Source of the DNA: Pollutimonas sp963712655
GTDB taxonomy: Bacteria > Pseudomonadota > Gammaproteobacteria > Burkholderiales > Burkholderiaceae_B
Assembly (NCBI GenBank): GCA_963712655.1
Contig: CAVQIT010000006.1
Coordinates: 62,001 to 126,000 of the forward strand
Length of the DNA: 64,000 nucleotides
Direction: 5' to 3'
The stretch's first letter is position 1. Every line of letters begins with the position of its first letter. The notes under the pieces were generated by a model. That model was not told the DNA's origin, did not search any database, and was given only the letters and a program-made list of their open reading frames with translations. Positions 45,191 to 55,072 of this stretch are shown here, in pieces. A program made the translations under genes and the position numbers.

Positions 45191-45800
45191 AGTCGTTCTC
45201 GCGTCTAACAACGCGGGCAAATTGAAGGAATTTTCCGCCATTCTGGCGCAGGCCGGGGTGGACATGGTCGCGCAGGGCGAATTGGGTGTGCCCGAGGCGC
45301 CGGAGCCGTTCGGTACTTTTGTCGAGAATGCGCTGGCCAAAGCGCGCCATGCAAGCCGTATTACCGGCTTGCCCGCGCTGGCCGACGACTCCGGCTTGTG
45401 CGTAGCGGCGCTCAACGGCGGGCCGGGGGTATTTTCGGCGCGCTTTGCCGCGCTGGCCGGCGGCGAGAAATCCGACGAGGCCAACAACCGCCACCTGTTG
45501 CGGCAATTGGCCGGCAGCGGCGACCGAAGCGCCTGCTATGTGGCGGTACTGGTGTACCTTCGGTCGGCCGACGACCCCATGCCTATCATTGCCCAGGGTT
45601 TGTGGCAGGGCGAAATCGCCGACCAGCCCCAGGGCGAGCATGGGTTTGGCTACGACCCTTATTTCTATATTCCGGCCTTGGGCAAAACCGTGGCCGCGCT
45701 TGATCCAACAGAAAAAAACAGCTGCAGTCATCGTGCCCAGGCGTTGAAAATCCTGTTGCAGGCCTTGCGAGATCAAACAGCTGCCGCCGGCCAAAACTAA
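45183..45800 (+). CDS. rdgB: RdgB/HAM1 NTP pyrophosphatase
   Basis: A 205-residue dITP/XTP/ITP pyrophosphatase that removes non-canonical purine nucleotides. The signature start KVVLASNNAGKLKEFSAIL is followed by FVENALAKARHASRITGLPA, ADDSGLCVAALNGGPGVFSA, HGFGYDPYFYIP and SHRAQALKIL, all family hallmarks. The ATG at 45183 is used because it gives MSKVVLASNN; the frame is open further upstream within the LysR gene. It is followed by hemW after 13 bases, an arrangement common in betaproteobacteria. Confidence 0.95.
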   Translation: MSKVVLASNNAGKLKEFSAILAQAGVDMVAQGELGVPEAPEPFGTFVENALAKARHASRITGLPALADDSGLCVAALNGGPGVFSARFAALAGGEKSDEANNRHLLRQLAGSGDRSACYVAVLVYLRSADDPMPIIAQGLWQGEIADQPQGEHGFGYDPYFYIPALGKTVAALDPTEKNSCSHRAQALKILLQALRDQTAAAGQN

Positions 45801-45813
45801 TCTAGAGACTCAG

Positions 45814-47055
45814 GTGCATCCTACCTTTACCATAGTGCCCGAAGAACAAGCCCGGAAGCCGGGCGTCGTTGCACGGGCCGGCGCCGCCTCGATGCTGACC
45901 AGCCTGCCGCCGTTGTCGTTGTACGTCCATGTGCCTTGGTGCGTGCGCAAGTGTCCTTATTGCGATTTCAATTCCCATGAACTGAAAAACGAAATGCCCG
46001 AACGGGAATATCTGGCGGCTTTGCAGGCCGACCTGGAGCAGGCGCTGCCTTTGGTGTGGGGCCGCCAGGTGATATCGGTATTCATCGGCGGCGGAACGCC
46101 CAGCCTGCTTTCGGCCAAGGCGCTGGACGATATGCTGGCGATGTTTCGCGCCTGCCTGAATGTGTTGCCCGATGCCGAAATCACCATGGAAGCCAATCCG
46201 GGCACGGTCGAAGCGGGGCGTTTTGCCGACTATGCGGCCAGCGGCATGAACCGGATTTCGCTGGGCATGCAAAGTTTCACGACGATGCCAGCCTGAAAGC
46301 CTGGGCCGGATCCACGATGCGCGCCAGGCGCGGGCGGCCATCGAGATCGCGCAGCGCGCGGTGGCGCGCGTCAATCTCGACTTGATGTTCGCCTTGCCGG
46401 GCCAATCGTGCAGGCCTGCCCCTGGACTTGCGCCAGGCGCATGTCGGTTTCAGAACCGAGCCATTTGTCCTTGTACCACTTGACGCTCGAACCCAATACC
46501 GTCTTTGCCAAGTATCCTGCCGGCGTTGCCCGACGACGACGCCAGCGCCGCCATGCAGGACGCCATCGCGAAGCGACCGGCTGGCCGGCGGCTGGTTCGA
46601 ACACTACGAAGTATCGGCCTATGCGCGGCCCGGGGCGCGCAGTCTGCCACAATCTGAATTATTGGGAGTTCGGCGATTACCTGGGCATCGGGCCCGGGGC
46701 CCACGGCAAACTGTCTTTCCACGACCAAATCATGCGCGAGGCCCGGCGTGCGCAACCCCGCGTCCTGGATGGACGCAGGCGGTGTCGCCGCGATGGCAGC
46801 CATATCGCCCGGAGCCAGCATATTGCGTCCGGCTGAACTCGGTTTGAATTCATGCTCAATGCGCTGCGCCTGAAGGCCGGGGTTGCGGCAGGCAGCTTTC
46901 GCGAACGCACGGGCTTGTCGCCCTGGCCATTGCCCCGGCTGGAACCGGGCGGTGGCCAGGGGCTTGCTGGAACCCGACCCCTCGCTTTCCAGGCCACGGC
47001 CTTGGGCTGGCGCTTTTTAAATGATTTGCAGGCGGAATTCCTGGAGTCAGCCCGG
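45814..47055 (+). pseudogene. hemW: Radical-SAM heme chaperone HemW, frameshifted
   Basis: A HemN-like radical-SAM protein, now regarded as the heme chaperone HemW. The 4Fe-4S motif is visible in SLYVHVPWCVRKCPYCDFNS (CxxxCxxC), followed by VFIGGGTPSLLSAKALDD and ITMEANPGTVEAGRFADYAA. The first 150 residues are clean. Indels start near 46281 and recur at about 46405, 46525 and 46650; blocks such as LSLYHLTLEPNTVFAKYP, FEHYEVSAYARPGARS and YLGIGPGAHGKLSF confirm the family. The end is approximate (GWRFLNDLQAEFLE). GTG start at 45814; an internal ATG at 45892 is possible. Confidence 0.85.
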
Positions 47056-47081
47056 AACGCAGGCATTCATGCACTACAATT

Positions 47082-47098
47082 TGCACCAATCAGGTGCG
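47082..47098 (+). promoter_or_regulatory. NtrC-binding site upstream of glnA
   Basis: TGCACCA-ATC-AGGTGCG matches the NtrC consensus TGCACCA-N3-TGGTGCA at 12 of 14 arm positions. It is 73 bases upstream of the sigma-54 promoter's -24 element, in enhancer position for glnA. Confidence 0.75.
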
Positions 47099-47170
47099 TG
47101 CCGCTCTGTCGAATGGTGATTCCGTCATCGCCCAAATCGGGTATTCACGCTGTTGCGGCATCGAAAAGAC

Positions 47171-47185
47171 TGGCATGCTCTTTGC
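47171..47185 (+). promoter_or_regulatory. Sigma-54 promoter of glnA
   Basis: TGGCATGCTCTTTGC has GG at 47172-47173 and GC at 47184-47185 with the required 12-base offset. It lies about 52 bases upstream of the glnA start and downstream of an NtrC-like site, the standard nitrogen-regulated glnA arrangement. Confidence 0.82.
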
Positions 47186-47236
47186 GTATAGCTGTACATC
47201 TCACCATCTTTTGATTTCATTGGTTCAGGAGCCTAT

Positions 47237-48652
47237 ATGTCCACCCCGGAAGAAGTTGTCAAGTTAATTGCAGATAGTGAAGTTGCCTTCGTGGATTTTC
47301 GCTTTACCGACACACTGGGTAAAGAGCATCACTGACGGTTCCAGGCCACACTGTGGACGAAGAAAAACTGGAAACCGGCGCATGCCTTCGACGGTTCGTC
47401 CATCGCCGGCTGGAAGGGCATCGAAGCGTCCGACATGGTGCTGATTCCCGATTCCGGCACCGCTCATCTGGATCCGTTCCGCGAAGAGACCACCCTGATC
47501 CTGACCTGCGACGTGGTCGAGCCGTCCGACATGAAAGGCTACGATCGCGATCCCGCGTTCGCTGGCCAAGCGCGCCGAGGCATACCTGAAGTCCACCGGC
47601 CTGGGCGACACCGCCGTATTTCGGCCCCGAACCCGAATTCTTCGTCTTCGACGGCATGACCTGGAACGACGACATGTCGGGTTGCTTCGTCAAGATCAAG
47701 TCCGACGAGGCGCCCTGGTCCGCGCGGCATCGATATGGAAGGCGGCAACCTGGGCCATCGCCCGGCGCGTGAAGGGCGGCTATTTGCCGGTTCCGCCGGT
47801 CGACTGCTTCCAGGATATGCGTTCGGAAATGTGCCTGCTGCTGGAGCAGCAAGGCGTGCCGGTCGAAGTGCATCACCACGAGGTCGCGGGCCAGGGCCAA
47901 CTGGAAATCGGCACCAGGTTCAGCACGCTGGTGCAGCGCGCCGACTGGAACCAGATACTCAAATACACGGTCCACAATGTGGCGCATGTATACGGCAAAA
48001 CGGCTACTTTCATGCCCAAGCCTATCGTGGGCGACAATGGTTCGGGCATGCACGTGCACCAATCCATCTGGAAAGACGGCCAGAACCTGTTTGCGGGCAA
48101 CGGCTACGCCGGGCTGTCCGAATTCGCGCTGTACTACATCGGCGGCATCATCAAGCATGCCAAGGCGCTCAACGCCATCACCAACCCCGGCACCAATTCC
48201 TACAAGCGCCTGGTTCCCGCACTACGAAGCGCCGGTCAAGCTGGCGTATTCGGCGCGCAACCGTTCGGCGTCGATTCGCATTCCTTACGTCGCCAACCCC
48301 AAGGGCCGCCGTATCGAAACGCGTTTCCCGGATCCCCTGGCCAATCCCTATCTGGCTTTTTCGGCACTGATGATGGCCGGCCTGGACGGCGTGAGAACAA
48401 GATCCATCCCGGCGATCCCGCCGACAAGAATCTGTACGATCTGCCGCCCGAAGAAGATGCAAAGATCCCAACCGTTTGCGCCTCTCTGGAAGAAGCCATC
48501 GAGCATTGGATAGTGATCGCGAATTCCTGACCCGCGGCGGTGTGTTCAGCAACGACATGCTGGATGCCTATATTGAGCTCAAGATGGCCGAGGTCACGCG
48601 CTTGCGCATGACGGCGCATCCGGTCGAGTTCGATATGTATTACAGCCTTTGA
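47237..48652 (+). pseudogene. glnA: Glutamine synthetase type I, frameshifted
   Basis: About 470 residues of GlnA, which makes glutamine from glutamate and ammonia. The start STPEEVVKLIADSEVAFVDF, FDGSSIAGWKGIEASDMVLI, FGPEPEFFVFD, VPVEVHHHEVAGQGQLEIGT, MPKPIVGDNGSGMHVHQSIW, the adenylylation region NLYDLPPEED, and the end TAHPVEFDMYYSL are all present. The frame is broken by about nine single-base indels (first near 47333). GlnA is normally indispensable without external glutamine and the coding blocks are perfectly conserved, so base-calling or assembly error is likely. Upstream are NtrC and sigma-54 sites. Confidence 0.93.
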
Positions 48653-48780
48653 TGTTTGCCATCTCGCCGCCAGGCTGAACCGGTCCGCATGCCTGGCGCT
48701 CGCTTGATGGCTGTTCAGGCGAGCCCTTTGGATCGCGGGGGTTGCAGCGGTTCAGTCTTGTCGGGCTCTAGGGGCGGATC

Positions 48781-49824
48781 ATGGACGTAGCGAGTTACGA
48801 CTTATTATCCACCGCGGTCTTGCTGCTCGATGGCCAGGGCGTCATTGAACACGCCAATACCGCGGCGGAAGAACTGTTCGGGATTTCGCGCAGGCAACTG
48901 GTCGGCCTTGCCGGCCCATGGTCTGTTTGGCGCCGATGCCTCGCTGCAGGCGCGTTTTCCCGATGCGATAGGCGGCAAGTTCGGTACGCTGCGCCAGGAT
49001 GCGCGGTCAGACCGGTCGGGCGTCGCCGTTCCGGTCAGCCTGGCCATTGTGCCTTTGCATAAGCAAGCGTGGGCGGCGTTGCTGGAAGTGCGTGTCATCG
49101 AACACCATATCCTGATTGAACGGCACCAGCAGCTAAGCAACGAACTTGCGGCCCAACGCGAATCCTTGCGCAATCTGGCCCATGAGGTGAAGAATCCGCT
49201 GGGAGGCATACGCGGGGCGGCGCAACTGTTGGAAGCCGAACTGGATCGGACACGCTGCATGAATATACGCAGGTCATTATTCCGAAGTGGACCGGTTGGC
49301 AGGCCTGGTCGACCGATTGATAGCGCCGCAGGGCGAGACCCTGCACAAGGCGCGATTCAATATTCACGAGATCTGCGAACGCGTCTATACCTTGGTGCGT
49401 GCCGAATTCGCGCAAATCGATGTGCTGCGCGATTACGATGCGTCGGTGCCGGAGCTGCGGGGCGATTTTTCCAGGCTGTTGCAGGCTTTTCTGAATATGG
49501 TCCGCAATGCCGCCCAGGCCCTGACCGAGGGGGCGCCTTGCCGCCGCGCCGCGACTTACGCTGCGCACCCGTATCGGCCGCCAGTTGCTGTTGGCCGCCC
49601 ACCAGGCAAAACTGGCAATCGTGGTGTCGGTGATCGACAATGGACCCGGAATACCGGCGGCGCTGCACGGCAAGATATTTCACCCGCTCGTCACCGGACG
49701 GGCAAGCGGTACCGGCCTGGGCCTGAGTCTGGCGCAGGAGTTCGTGCAACAGCATGGCGGCGTTATCGAATTCGATTCACGCCAAGGTCATACCGAATTC
49801 CGGATGATCCTGCCTTTGGAGTAA
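48781..49824 (+). pseudogene. glnL: Nitrogen regulation histidine kinase NtrB, frameshifted
   Basis: About 350 residues of the NtrB/GlnL sensor that phosphorylates NtrC under control of PII. The PAS-like N-terminus (SYDLLSTAVLLLDGQGVIEH) starts at 48781. The H-box reads LRNLAHEVKNPLGGIRGAAQ. Then comes VDRLIAPQGETLHKARFNIH, the N box FLNMVRNAAQAL and the G boxes VIDNGPGIP and GRASGTGLGLSLAQEFVQQH. Indels near 48915, 49270 and 49540 break the frame; the last 79 residues are clean. The stop is followed 2 bases later by ntrC, its cognate regulator. Confidence 0.88.
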
Positions 49825-49826
49825 AC

Positions 49827-51362
49827 ATGAAACCGGTATGGATTATCGACGACGATCAAAGCATACGATGGGTGCTGGAAAAAGCGCTAGCACGGGTGGC
49901 TGTGCCGGCTCAAAGTTTCTCCACCGCCGGCGAGGCGCTCGAAGCGTTCAAGAGCGGCATGCCTTCGGTGCTGGTAACCGATATACGCATGCCGGGCCAG
50001 GACGGTTTAAGCCTTTTGCATCGCATCAAGCAAGACCATCCCCACTTGCCGGTCATTGTCATGACGGCCTTTACCGATTTGAACAGCACAGTGGCGGCCT
50101 TCCAGAAAGGCGCTTTCGATTATCTGCCCAAGCCTTTCGATGTCAATGCGGCGGTCGCGCTGATCCAGCGCGCGGCGCAGGCGGTAGCCGGAGATCCGCA
50201 GGGGAGCTCCGAACGCAGTGCGATTCCGGCCGGCAACGAAGGCATTATGCTGCAGTCGTCGTCGCCCGCGATGCAGGAAGTGTTCCGCGCCATCGGGCGC
50301 CTGGCCGCTTCCAGCGTGACGGTATTGATTACCGGTGAATCGGGCACCGGCAAGGAATTGATCGCCAAGGCTTTGCATACGCACAGCAATCGCGCCAACG
50401 GGCCGTTTATTGCATTGAACGCCGCCGCCATACCCAAGGATCTGCTCGAGGCGGAGTTGTTCGGTCACGAGCGCGGCGCTTTCACCGGCGCGACACAGCA
50501 GCGCCGCGGCCGCTTCGAAGAGGCACGCAACGGCACCTTGTTTCTGGATGAAATCGGCGACATGCCGTTCGAGCTGCAGACGCGTTTGCTGCGGGTGTTG
50601 GCCGAAGGCAGTTTTTACCGGGTGGGCGGATCCCAGGCCATCAACGCCGATGTGCGCATTGTGGCTGCAACCCACCAGCCGCTTGAGCAGCGGGTAGCGC
50701 AAGGGCGCTTTCGCGAAGACCTTTTCCATCGCCTGAATGTCATCCGCTTGCGGCTGCCTCCGTTGCGCGAACGCAAAGAGGATATTCCCGCGCTGGCCCA
50801 ATTGTTCATGCAAAACAGCGCCCGCGATCTTGGCGTGCCGGTGCGCCGCCTGGCGCCGCAGGCCCTGCAGGTCATGGCCGCTTTTGATTATCCCGGCAAT
50901 ATTCGCCAGCTCGAGAATTTCTGCCAGTGGCTCACGGTGATGTCTTCCAGCCAGGTTGTCGAAGCCAAGGATCTTCCGCCTGAAGTATTCGGTGTTGGCG
51001 GCGATTCCGAATCGCTGCCGGCTGTCCAGGGCCAGGCGGTGGATTCCGGCGCGGCGGGCCGCGGCAGCGCAGCGGTTGCGGCGGCGGCTTTGGACGAGGC
51101 GCCGCTTGCGGCGGATTGGTTAGCCTTGCTGGCCCGCGAGGCGCAAGCCAGGCTGGCGCGCAACGAGCCGGCGATCATGGCGACTTTTACGCGTGATTTT
51201 GAGCGCGTGCTGCTGGAAACCGCATTGCAATACAGCCGCGGCCGCCGTATGGAGGCGGCGCAGCGGCTGGGAATAGGGCGCAATACCCTGACCCGTAAAT
51301 GCGGCGAGCTGGGTTTGAACGACGGCGACGCGGATCCAAAACCACCCGCGAACTCACGTTAG
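49827..51362 (+). CDS. glnG: Nitrogen response regulator NtrC
   Basis: A 511-residue sigma-54 activator. Receiver domain (1-120) with acidic pocket DDD at 8-10, phospho-acceptor Asp52 in VTDIRMPG and Lys in YLPKPFD. AAA+ domain with Walker A GESGTGKELIAKAL, an intact GAFTGA loop and Walker B GTLFLDEIGD. C-terminal Fis HTH near 480 (RRMEAAQRLGIGRNTLTRKC). The linker between AAA+ and HTH is longer than in E. coli NtrC and Ala-rich (about residues 390-450). Intact, two bases after ntrB. Its stop overlaps that of the convergent fbpC by 4 bases. Confidence 0.95.
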   Translation: MKPVWIIDDDQSIRWVLEKALARVAVPAQSFSTAGEALEAFKSGMPSVLVTDIRMPGQDGLSLLHRIKQDHPHLPVIVMTAFTDLNSTVAAFQKGAFDYLPKPFDVNAAVALIQRAAQAVAGDPQGSSERSAIPAGNEGIMLQSSSPAMQEVFRAIGRLAASSVTVLITGESGTGKELIAKALHTHSNRANGPFIALNAAAIPKDLLEAELFGHERGAFTGATQQRRGRFEEARNGTLFLDEIGDMPFELQTRLLRVLAEGSFYRVGGSQAINADVRIVAATHQPLEQRVAQGRFREDLFHRLNVIRLRLPPLRERKEDIPALAQLFMQNSARDLGVPVRRLAPQALQVMAAFDYPGNIRQLENFCQWLTVMSSSQVVEAKDLPPEVFGVGGDSESLPAVQGQAVDSGAAGRGSAAVAAAALDEAPLAADWLALLAREAQARLARNEPAIMATFTRDFERVLLETALQYSRGRRMEAAQRLGIGRNTLTRKCGELGLNDGDADPKPPANSR

Positions 51363-52141
51363 CTGGCTTCACCGCGCAGATAGGCCTGCGCGCGTTGCGC
51401 CATCAAGGCTTCGCGCTTGACGAAGTCGGCCACGCCGGCGCTGACGGGATTGTGATGCAGGCCGTAGGGTGTATCCCATTGCGCAATGACACCGTTTTGC
51501 ATGACGCCGATACGGTCGGCGATGGCGAATGCTTCGGCCTGGTTGTGGGTAACCAGAATCGCGGTGTGACCGGTCGCCTTGAGAATATCGCGGACCTCGA
51601 AGGCCAGGCGTTCGCGGGTATCGACGTCGAGATTGGAAAAGGGTTCGTCCAGCAGCAGCAGTTCGGGTTCGGGGGCCAGCGCGCGCGCCAGCGCAACGCG
51701 CTGTTGCTGACCGCCGGACAGTTCGTGCGGATAGCGCTGGCCCGAATGCTCCAGCCCGACCAGAAGCAGCAATTCATCGACGCGTTGTCTACGCCGCTGT
51801 TTGTCCCAGCGGCGCAGGCCGAAGGCAATATTCTTTTCGACGTTCAAATGCGGGAATAGCGCGTAGTCCTGGAACATCATTCCCACATGCCGATGTTCGG
51901 GCGCGATTTGCCTGCCGGGCGCCGATAGTGTCGTGGTGCCTAATGAAATCGACCCGGCGCGCAACGGCTCGAATCCGGCGATAGCGCGCAGCACGGTGGT
52001 TTTGCCGCAGCCCGAGGCGCCCAGCAAACAGCCTATGTGCCCTTCTTCGAGACGCAAAGACAAATTATCCACGACAGGCACCATGCCTTCGGGCGTGTCG
52101 TAGGCCAGGGAAATGCGATCCAGTGTGAGCAGTTCTGACAT
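51359..52141 (-). CDS. fbpC: Ferric iron ABC transporter ATPase
   Basis: A 260-residue ABC ATPase. Walker A GASGCGKTTVLRAIAGFEPL, Q-loop MMFQDYALFPHLNVEKNIAF, signature ELSGGQQQRVALARALAPEP, Walker B ELLLLDEPFSNLDVDTRERL and H-loop ILVTHNQAEA are all present. It lacks the extra C-terminal regulatory domain of longer FbpC proteins. It energises the Fe3+ permease FbpB; the ATG at 52141 follows the fbpB stop by one base. The frame extends upstream but without similarity. It converges with ntrC. Confidence 0.9.
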   Translation of the reverse strand: MSELLTLDRISLAYDTPEGMVPVVDNLSLRLEEGHIGCLLGASGCGKTTVLRAIAGFEPLRAGSISLGTTTLSAPGRQIAPEHRHVGMMFQDYALFPHLNVEKNIAFGLRRWDKQRRRQRVDELLLLVGLEHSGQRYPHELSGGQQQRVALARALAPEPELLLLDEPFSNLDVDTRERLAFEVRDILKATGHTAILVTHNQAEAFAIADRIGVMQNGVIAQWDTPYGLHHNPVSAGVADFVKREALMAQRAQAYLRGEAS

Positions 52142-52142
52142 G

Positions 52143-53906
52143 TTATTGCGTCGATTTGAATTGAGTGCGCGCCAGCAGGATAACCGGCAGCAAGCCCGCC
52201 AGGACAATAGCCAGCGCGGCGACCGCTCCTTCTTCATAGGTTCCGCGGGCGGCTTCGGCGTAAAGCCAGGTGGCCAAGGTGTCGAAGTTTGCAGGCCGCA
52301 GCAGCAGCGTGGCGGGGAGTTCTTTCATGGCATCCACAAAAATCAGCAAGGCCGCGGCGCCTAAAGCCGGACGCAGCAAGGGCAGGTGAATGCGCCGCAA
52401 GCTGCCGCCGGGCGTCTCGCCCAGCAGGCGGGCGGCTTGTTCCATGGACGGCGGAATGCGGGCCAGGCCCGATTCGATGCCGCCTATGGATATGGCCAGG
52501 AAGCGTACGACATAGGCGCCTACCAAGGCGGTGGTGGTGCCCATCAGTACCAGTCCGGGATCGGGATTGCCTAGCAGCCGCCAGAGCCAGGACGCCAGGC
52601 CGTCGATAAGCACGATGGGACTTAGCAGGCCTATGGCCAGCACGGTGCCGGGGATCGCATATCCGCCGGTTGCGACGCGGGCGCATAATTTTGCCAGCGT
52701 GAAGGGCGCCCCGTGCCGGACGGCGCGCGCCGCCCAGGCTATGATCAATCCGCAGGCCAGCGTGGCCGCGGTGGCCAATACCGCTACCTTGACGGTGTTG
52801 TAGCCGCTGGCCAATAGCTGGTCGGACACGGTTGCGGCGCTGAGCAAGCGAATGATGGTTTCATTCAGCAAATACAGGGCGGGTGCAACAAAACCGATAA
52901 GAATGGGCAGCCAGCCCAGCACAAAGGCAATGGCGGCGGCGCAACCGGTAAGCCGCCGGGGTTGCAAGGGCCGTGCGCGTTGTGTGCTGGCGTAGCGTTG
53001 ACGGCGCCGTCCATGCCTTTCGATCAGGATCAGCAGCGCCACGATCGCCAGCATGGCCAGCGCAATCTGGGCTGCCCCGGCAAGATCGGAGCGCGTGATC
53101 CAGGTGGTGTACACCGATACGGTCAGTGTTTGCACACCCAGGAATTCGGATGCCCCTATGTCGTTCAGGGTTTCCAGCAAGGCCAGGCTTACGCCCACGG
53201 CAATGGCCGGGCGCGCCATGGGCAGCGCCACGCGAAAAAATACGCTGCGGCCCGATTCGCCCAGCACCCGGGCGGCTTCGAGCAGGCTTGCCGCCTGTGT
53301 CGCGAACATGACTCGCGTGCTGAGATACACATAAGGGTAGAGCACGAAGCCCAGCAGGAATATCGCGCCAGGCAAAGAGCGCAAATCGGGCAGCCGGAAT
53401 TGGCGCGGACTATCGTAGCCCAGCAGCTCGCGCAGCAAGGTCTGCACGGGTCCGATGGGGTGCAGAATATCCAGATAGGCGAACGCCACGATATAGGTCG
53501 GCACGGCCAGGGGCAACAGCAAGGCCCATGACAACAGCGACCGGGAAGGGAACTGGAAGGCTGTGATCAGCCATGCGCTGCCTACCCCCAGGCAGGCGAC
53601 CAGCATGCCCACGCCCAGCAGAAGCAGCACGGTGTTGCGCAAGGCCACAGGCAATACATAAGCCAGCAAATGCGACCAGTGTTCTGTCGAGCCTTGCGTG
53701 GCGAACCAGCATAGCGCGATGACGGGCGCGGCGACGCTGAGGGCGATCGCCAGGGCGCCGATGCGCCAGCCCAGGCTGGCTTCACATGAAAAAAAACGGC
53801 GCAAGCGCAACGGCGGATGTCCCTGCAAAAATCGAGAAAACGCGGGCGCGATGGCCCGCGTTTCGGGGGTGAAGACCGGCCCTACGGGTGATGTGGTCAA
53901 CGGCAC
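52143..53906 (-). CDS. fbpB: Ferric iron ABC transporter permease
   Basis: A 587-residue permease containing two fused binding-protein-dependent permease domains (about 90-290 and 370-570), around twelve transmembrane segments in total. Coupling-helix patterns are VLGESGRSVFFRVALPMARP in the first half and RLLGETPGGSLRRIHLPLLR in the second. A hydrophilic N-terminal stretch of about 45 residues precedes the first helix. It is the middle gene of fbpABC: 28 bases after fbpA and one base before fbpC. The length is normal for FbpB/SfuB-type proteins. Confidence 0.92.
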   Translation of the reverse strand: MPLTTSPVGPVFTPETRAIAPAFSRFLQGHPPLRLRRFFSCEASLGWRIGALAIALSVAAPVIALCWFATQGSTEHWSHLLAYVLPVALRNTVLLLLGVGMLVACLGVGSAWLITAFQFPSRSLLSWALLLPLAVPTYIVAFAYLDILHPIGPVQTLLRELLGYDSPRQFRLPDLRSLPGAIFLLGFVLYPYVYLSTRVMFATQAASLLEAARVLGESGRSVFFRVALPMARPAIAVGVSLALLETLNDIGASEFLGVQTLTVSVYTTWITRSDLAGAAQIALAMLAIVALLILIERHGRRRQRYASTQRARPLQPRRLTGCAAAIAFVLGWLPILIGFVAPALYLLNETIIRLLSAATVSDQLLASGYNTVKVAVLATAATLACGLIIAWAARAVRHGAPFTLAKLCARVATGGYAIPGTVLAIGLLSPIVLIDGLASWLWRLLGNPDPGLVLMGTTTALVGAYVVRFLAISIGGIESGLARIPPSMEQAARLLGETPGGSLRRIHLPLLRPALGAAALLIFVDAMKELPATLLLRPANFDTLATWLYAEAARGTYEEGAVAALAIVLAGLLPVILLARTQFKSTQ

Positions 53907-53934
53907 GCGGGCGGGGATTTAGCGTTAACAGCCC

Positions 53935-54984
53935 CTAGTTGTTCAAGCCAACCTTGTCGACCAGTTCGCTGGCTTGCTTGCGATGCTTGGCGATTTCGGT
54001 CAAGGGCAGGGGATCGACGACCAATGGGCCGAAGCTGGCTATGACGGGATCGAGCTTGACGCCCGCCTTGACGGGGTATTCGTAGTTGGCGTTGGCATAC
54101 AAGCTTTGCGCTGTATCGGACACCAGGTATTCGAGCAGCTTTACAGCGTTCTCTTTATTGGGTGCGTGCTTGGCCACCGAAGCGCCGGAAACATTGACAT
54201 GGGTGCCGCGGCTTTTTTCGTTGGCGAAAGTCGGGCGCACCACTTTTATGGCATCGCCCCACTTGCGCGCGTCGGTGCCGGGCTTGGCGTTTTTCATGTG
54301 GCCGACATAATAGGCATTGGCGATGCCGATATCGCAGATGCCGCCCAGAATATCGCGCGCTACATCGCGGTCGCCGCCGGCCGCCTTGCGCCCAAGGTTG
54401 TTTTTTACATTGCGCAGCCATGCTTCGGTGGCCTGCGCGCCGTCATGGGCGATCATGGCGGCGATAAGCGCCGTATTATAGGGATGCTGGCCGGATCGTA
54501 TGCACACTTTGCCTTTCCATTTGGGATCGGCGAAGGCTTCATAGGTAATGGCGCTGACCTCGAGGTCTTTGGCGACATAAGCCACGCGGTCGCGCAGGGA
54601 AAGGGTATACCACTGATTGTCGGCGCCGCGCAGATTGGCGGGAATGGCGTCGTCCAGAACCGTGGACTTGATCGGCTGTGTAATGCCGGCCTCGACCAGA
54701 TCGAGCAAATTGCCAATGTCAACTACCATCAGCACGTCGGCCGGAGACTTGTCGCCTTCAGCCTTGACGCGTTCAATCAGGCCGTCCTTGACGAAAACCG
54801 TATTGACCTTGATTCCGGTTTCTTTGGTGAAGCCGTCGAGCAGCGGCTGTATCAGCTTGGGTTCGCGCGTGGTGTACAAACTGACATCGGCCGCGGTGGC
54901 GGTTGTGGCAACGGCCGACAGGGCGGTGAGGCCAGCCAGTATTAAAGACCGAAACAAGGGCCGGGGCTCTTGGTTTGAGCGCAT
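53935..54984 (-). CDS. fbpA: Ferric iron-binding periplasmic protein
   Basis: A 349-residue type-II periplasmic ferric-binding protein. A signal peptide (SLILAGLTALSAVATTATA, cleavage near residue 33) precedes ADVSLYTTREPKLIQPLLDG. Hinge and binding regions include PADVLMVVDIGNLLDLVEAG, NAYYVGHMKNAKPG (paired tyrosines) and LYANANYEYPVKAG. The frame is open 53 residues upstream, but the ATG at 54984 with aggagaag before it gives a proper signal peptide. First gene of the fbpABC operon, with a Fur-box-like sequence about 70 bases upstream, so iron repression is likely. Confidence 0.92.
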   Translation of the reverse strand: MRSNQEPRPLFRSLILAGLTALSAVATTATAADVSLYTTREPKLIQPLLDGFTKETGIKVNTVFVKDGLIERVKAEGDKSPADVLMVVDIGNLLDLVEAGITQPIKSTVLDDAIPANLRGADNQWYTLSLRDRVAYVAKDLEVSAITYEAFADPKWKGKVCIRSGQHPYNTALIAAMIAHDGAQATEAWLRNVKNNLGRKAAGGDRDVARDILGGICDIGIANAYYVGHMKNAKPGTDARKWGDAIKVVRPTFANEKSRGTHVNVSGASVAKHAPNKENAVKLLEYLVSDTAQSLYANANYEYPVKAGVKLDPVIASFGPLVVDPLPLTEIAKHRKQASELVDKVGLNN

Positions 54985-55050
54985 TGAACTTCTCCTGAGG
55001 GAATGGATGAAGATCGCGAGCGAGGCAGGTAAAAGGCAGGCTTGCGATGG

Positions 55051-55072
55051 AATGGAAATGATTCTCATAAAG
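55051..55072 (-). promoter_or_regulatory. Fur-box-like site upstream of fbpA
   Basis: The stretch aatggaaatgattctcataa (55051-55070) resembles the 19-bp Fur consensus, with the typical AATGATTCTCAT core. It is about 70 bases upstream of the fbpA start, in a region without other genes. Confidence 0.65.
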
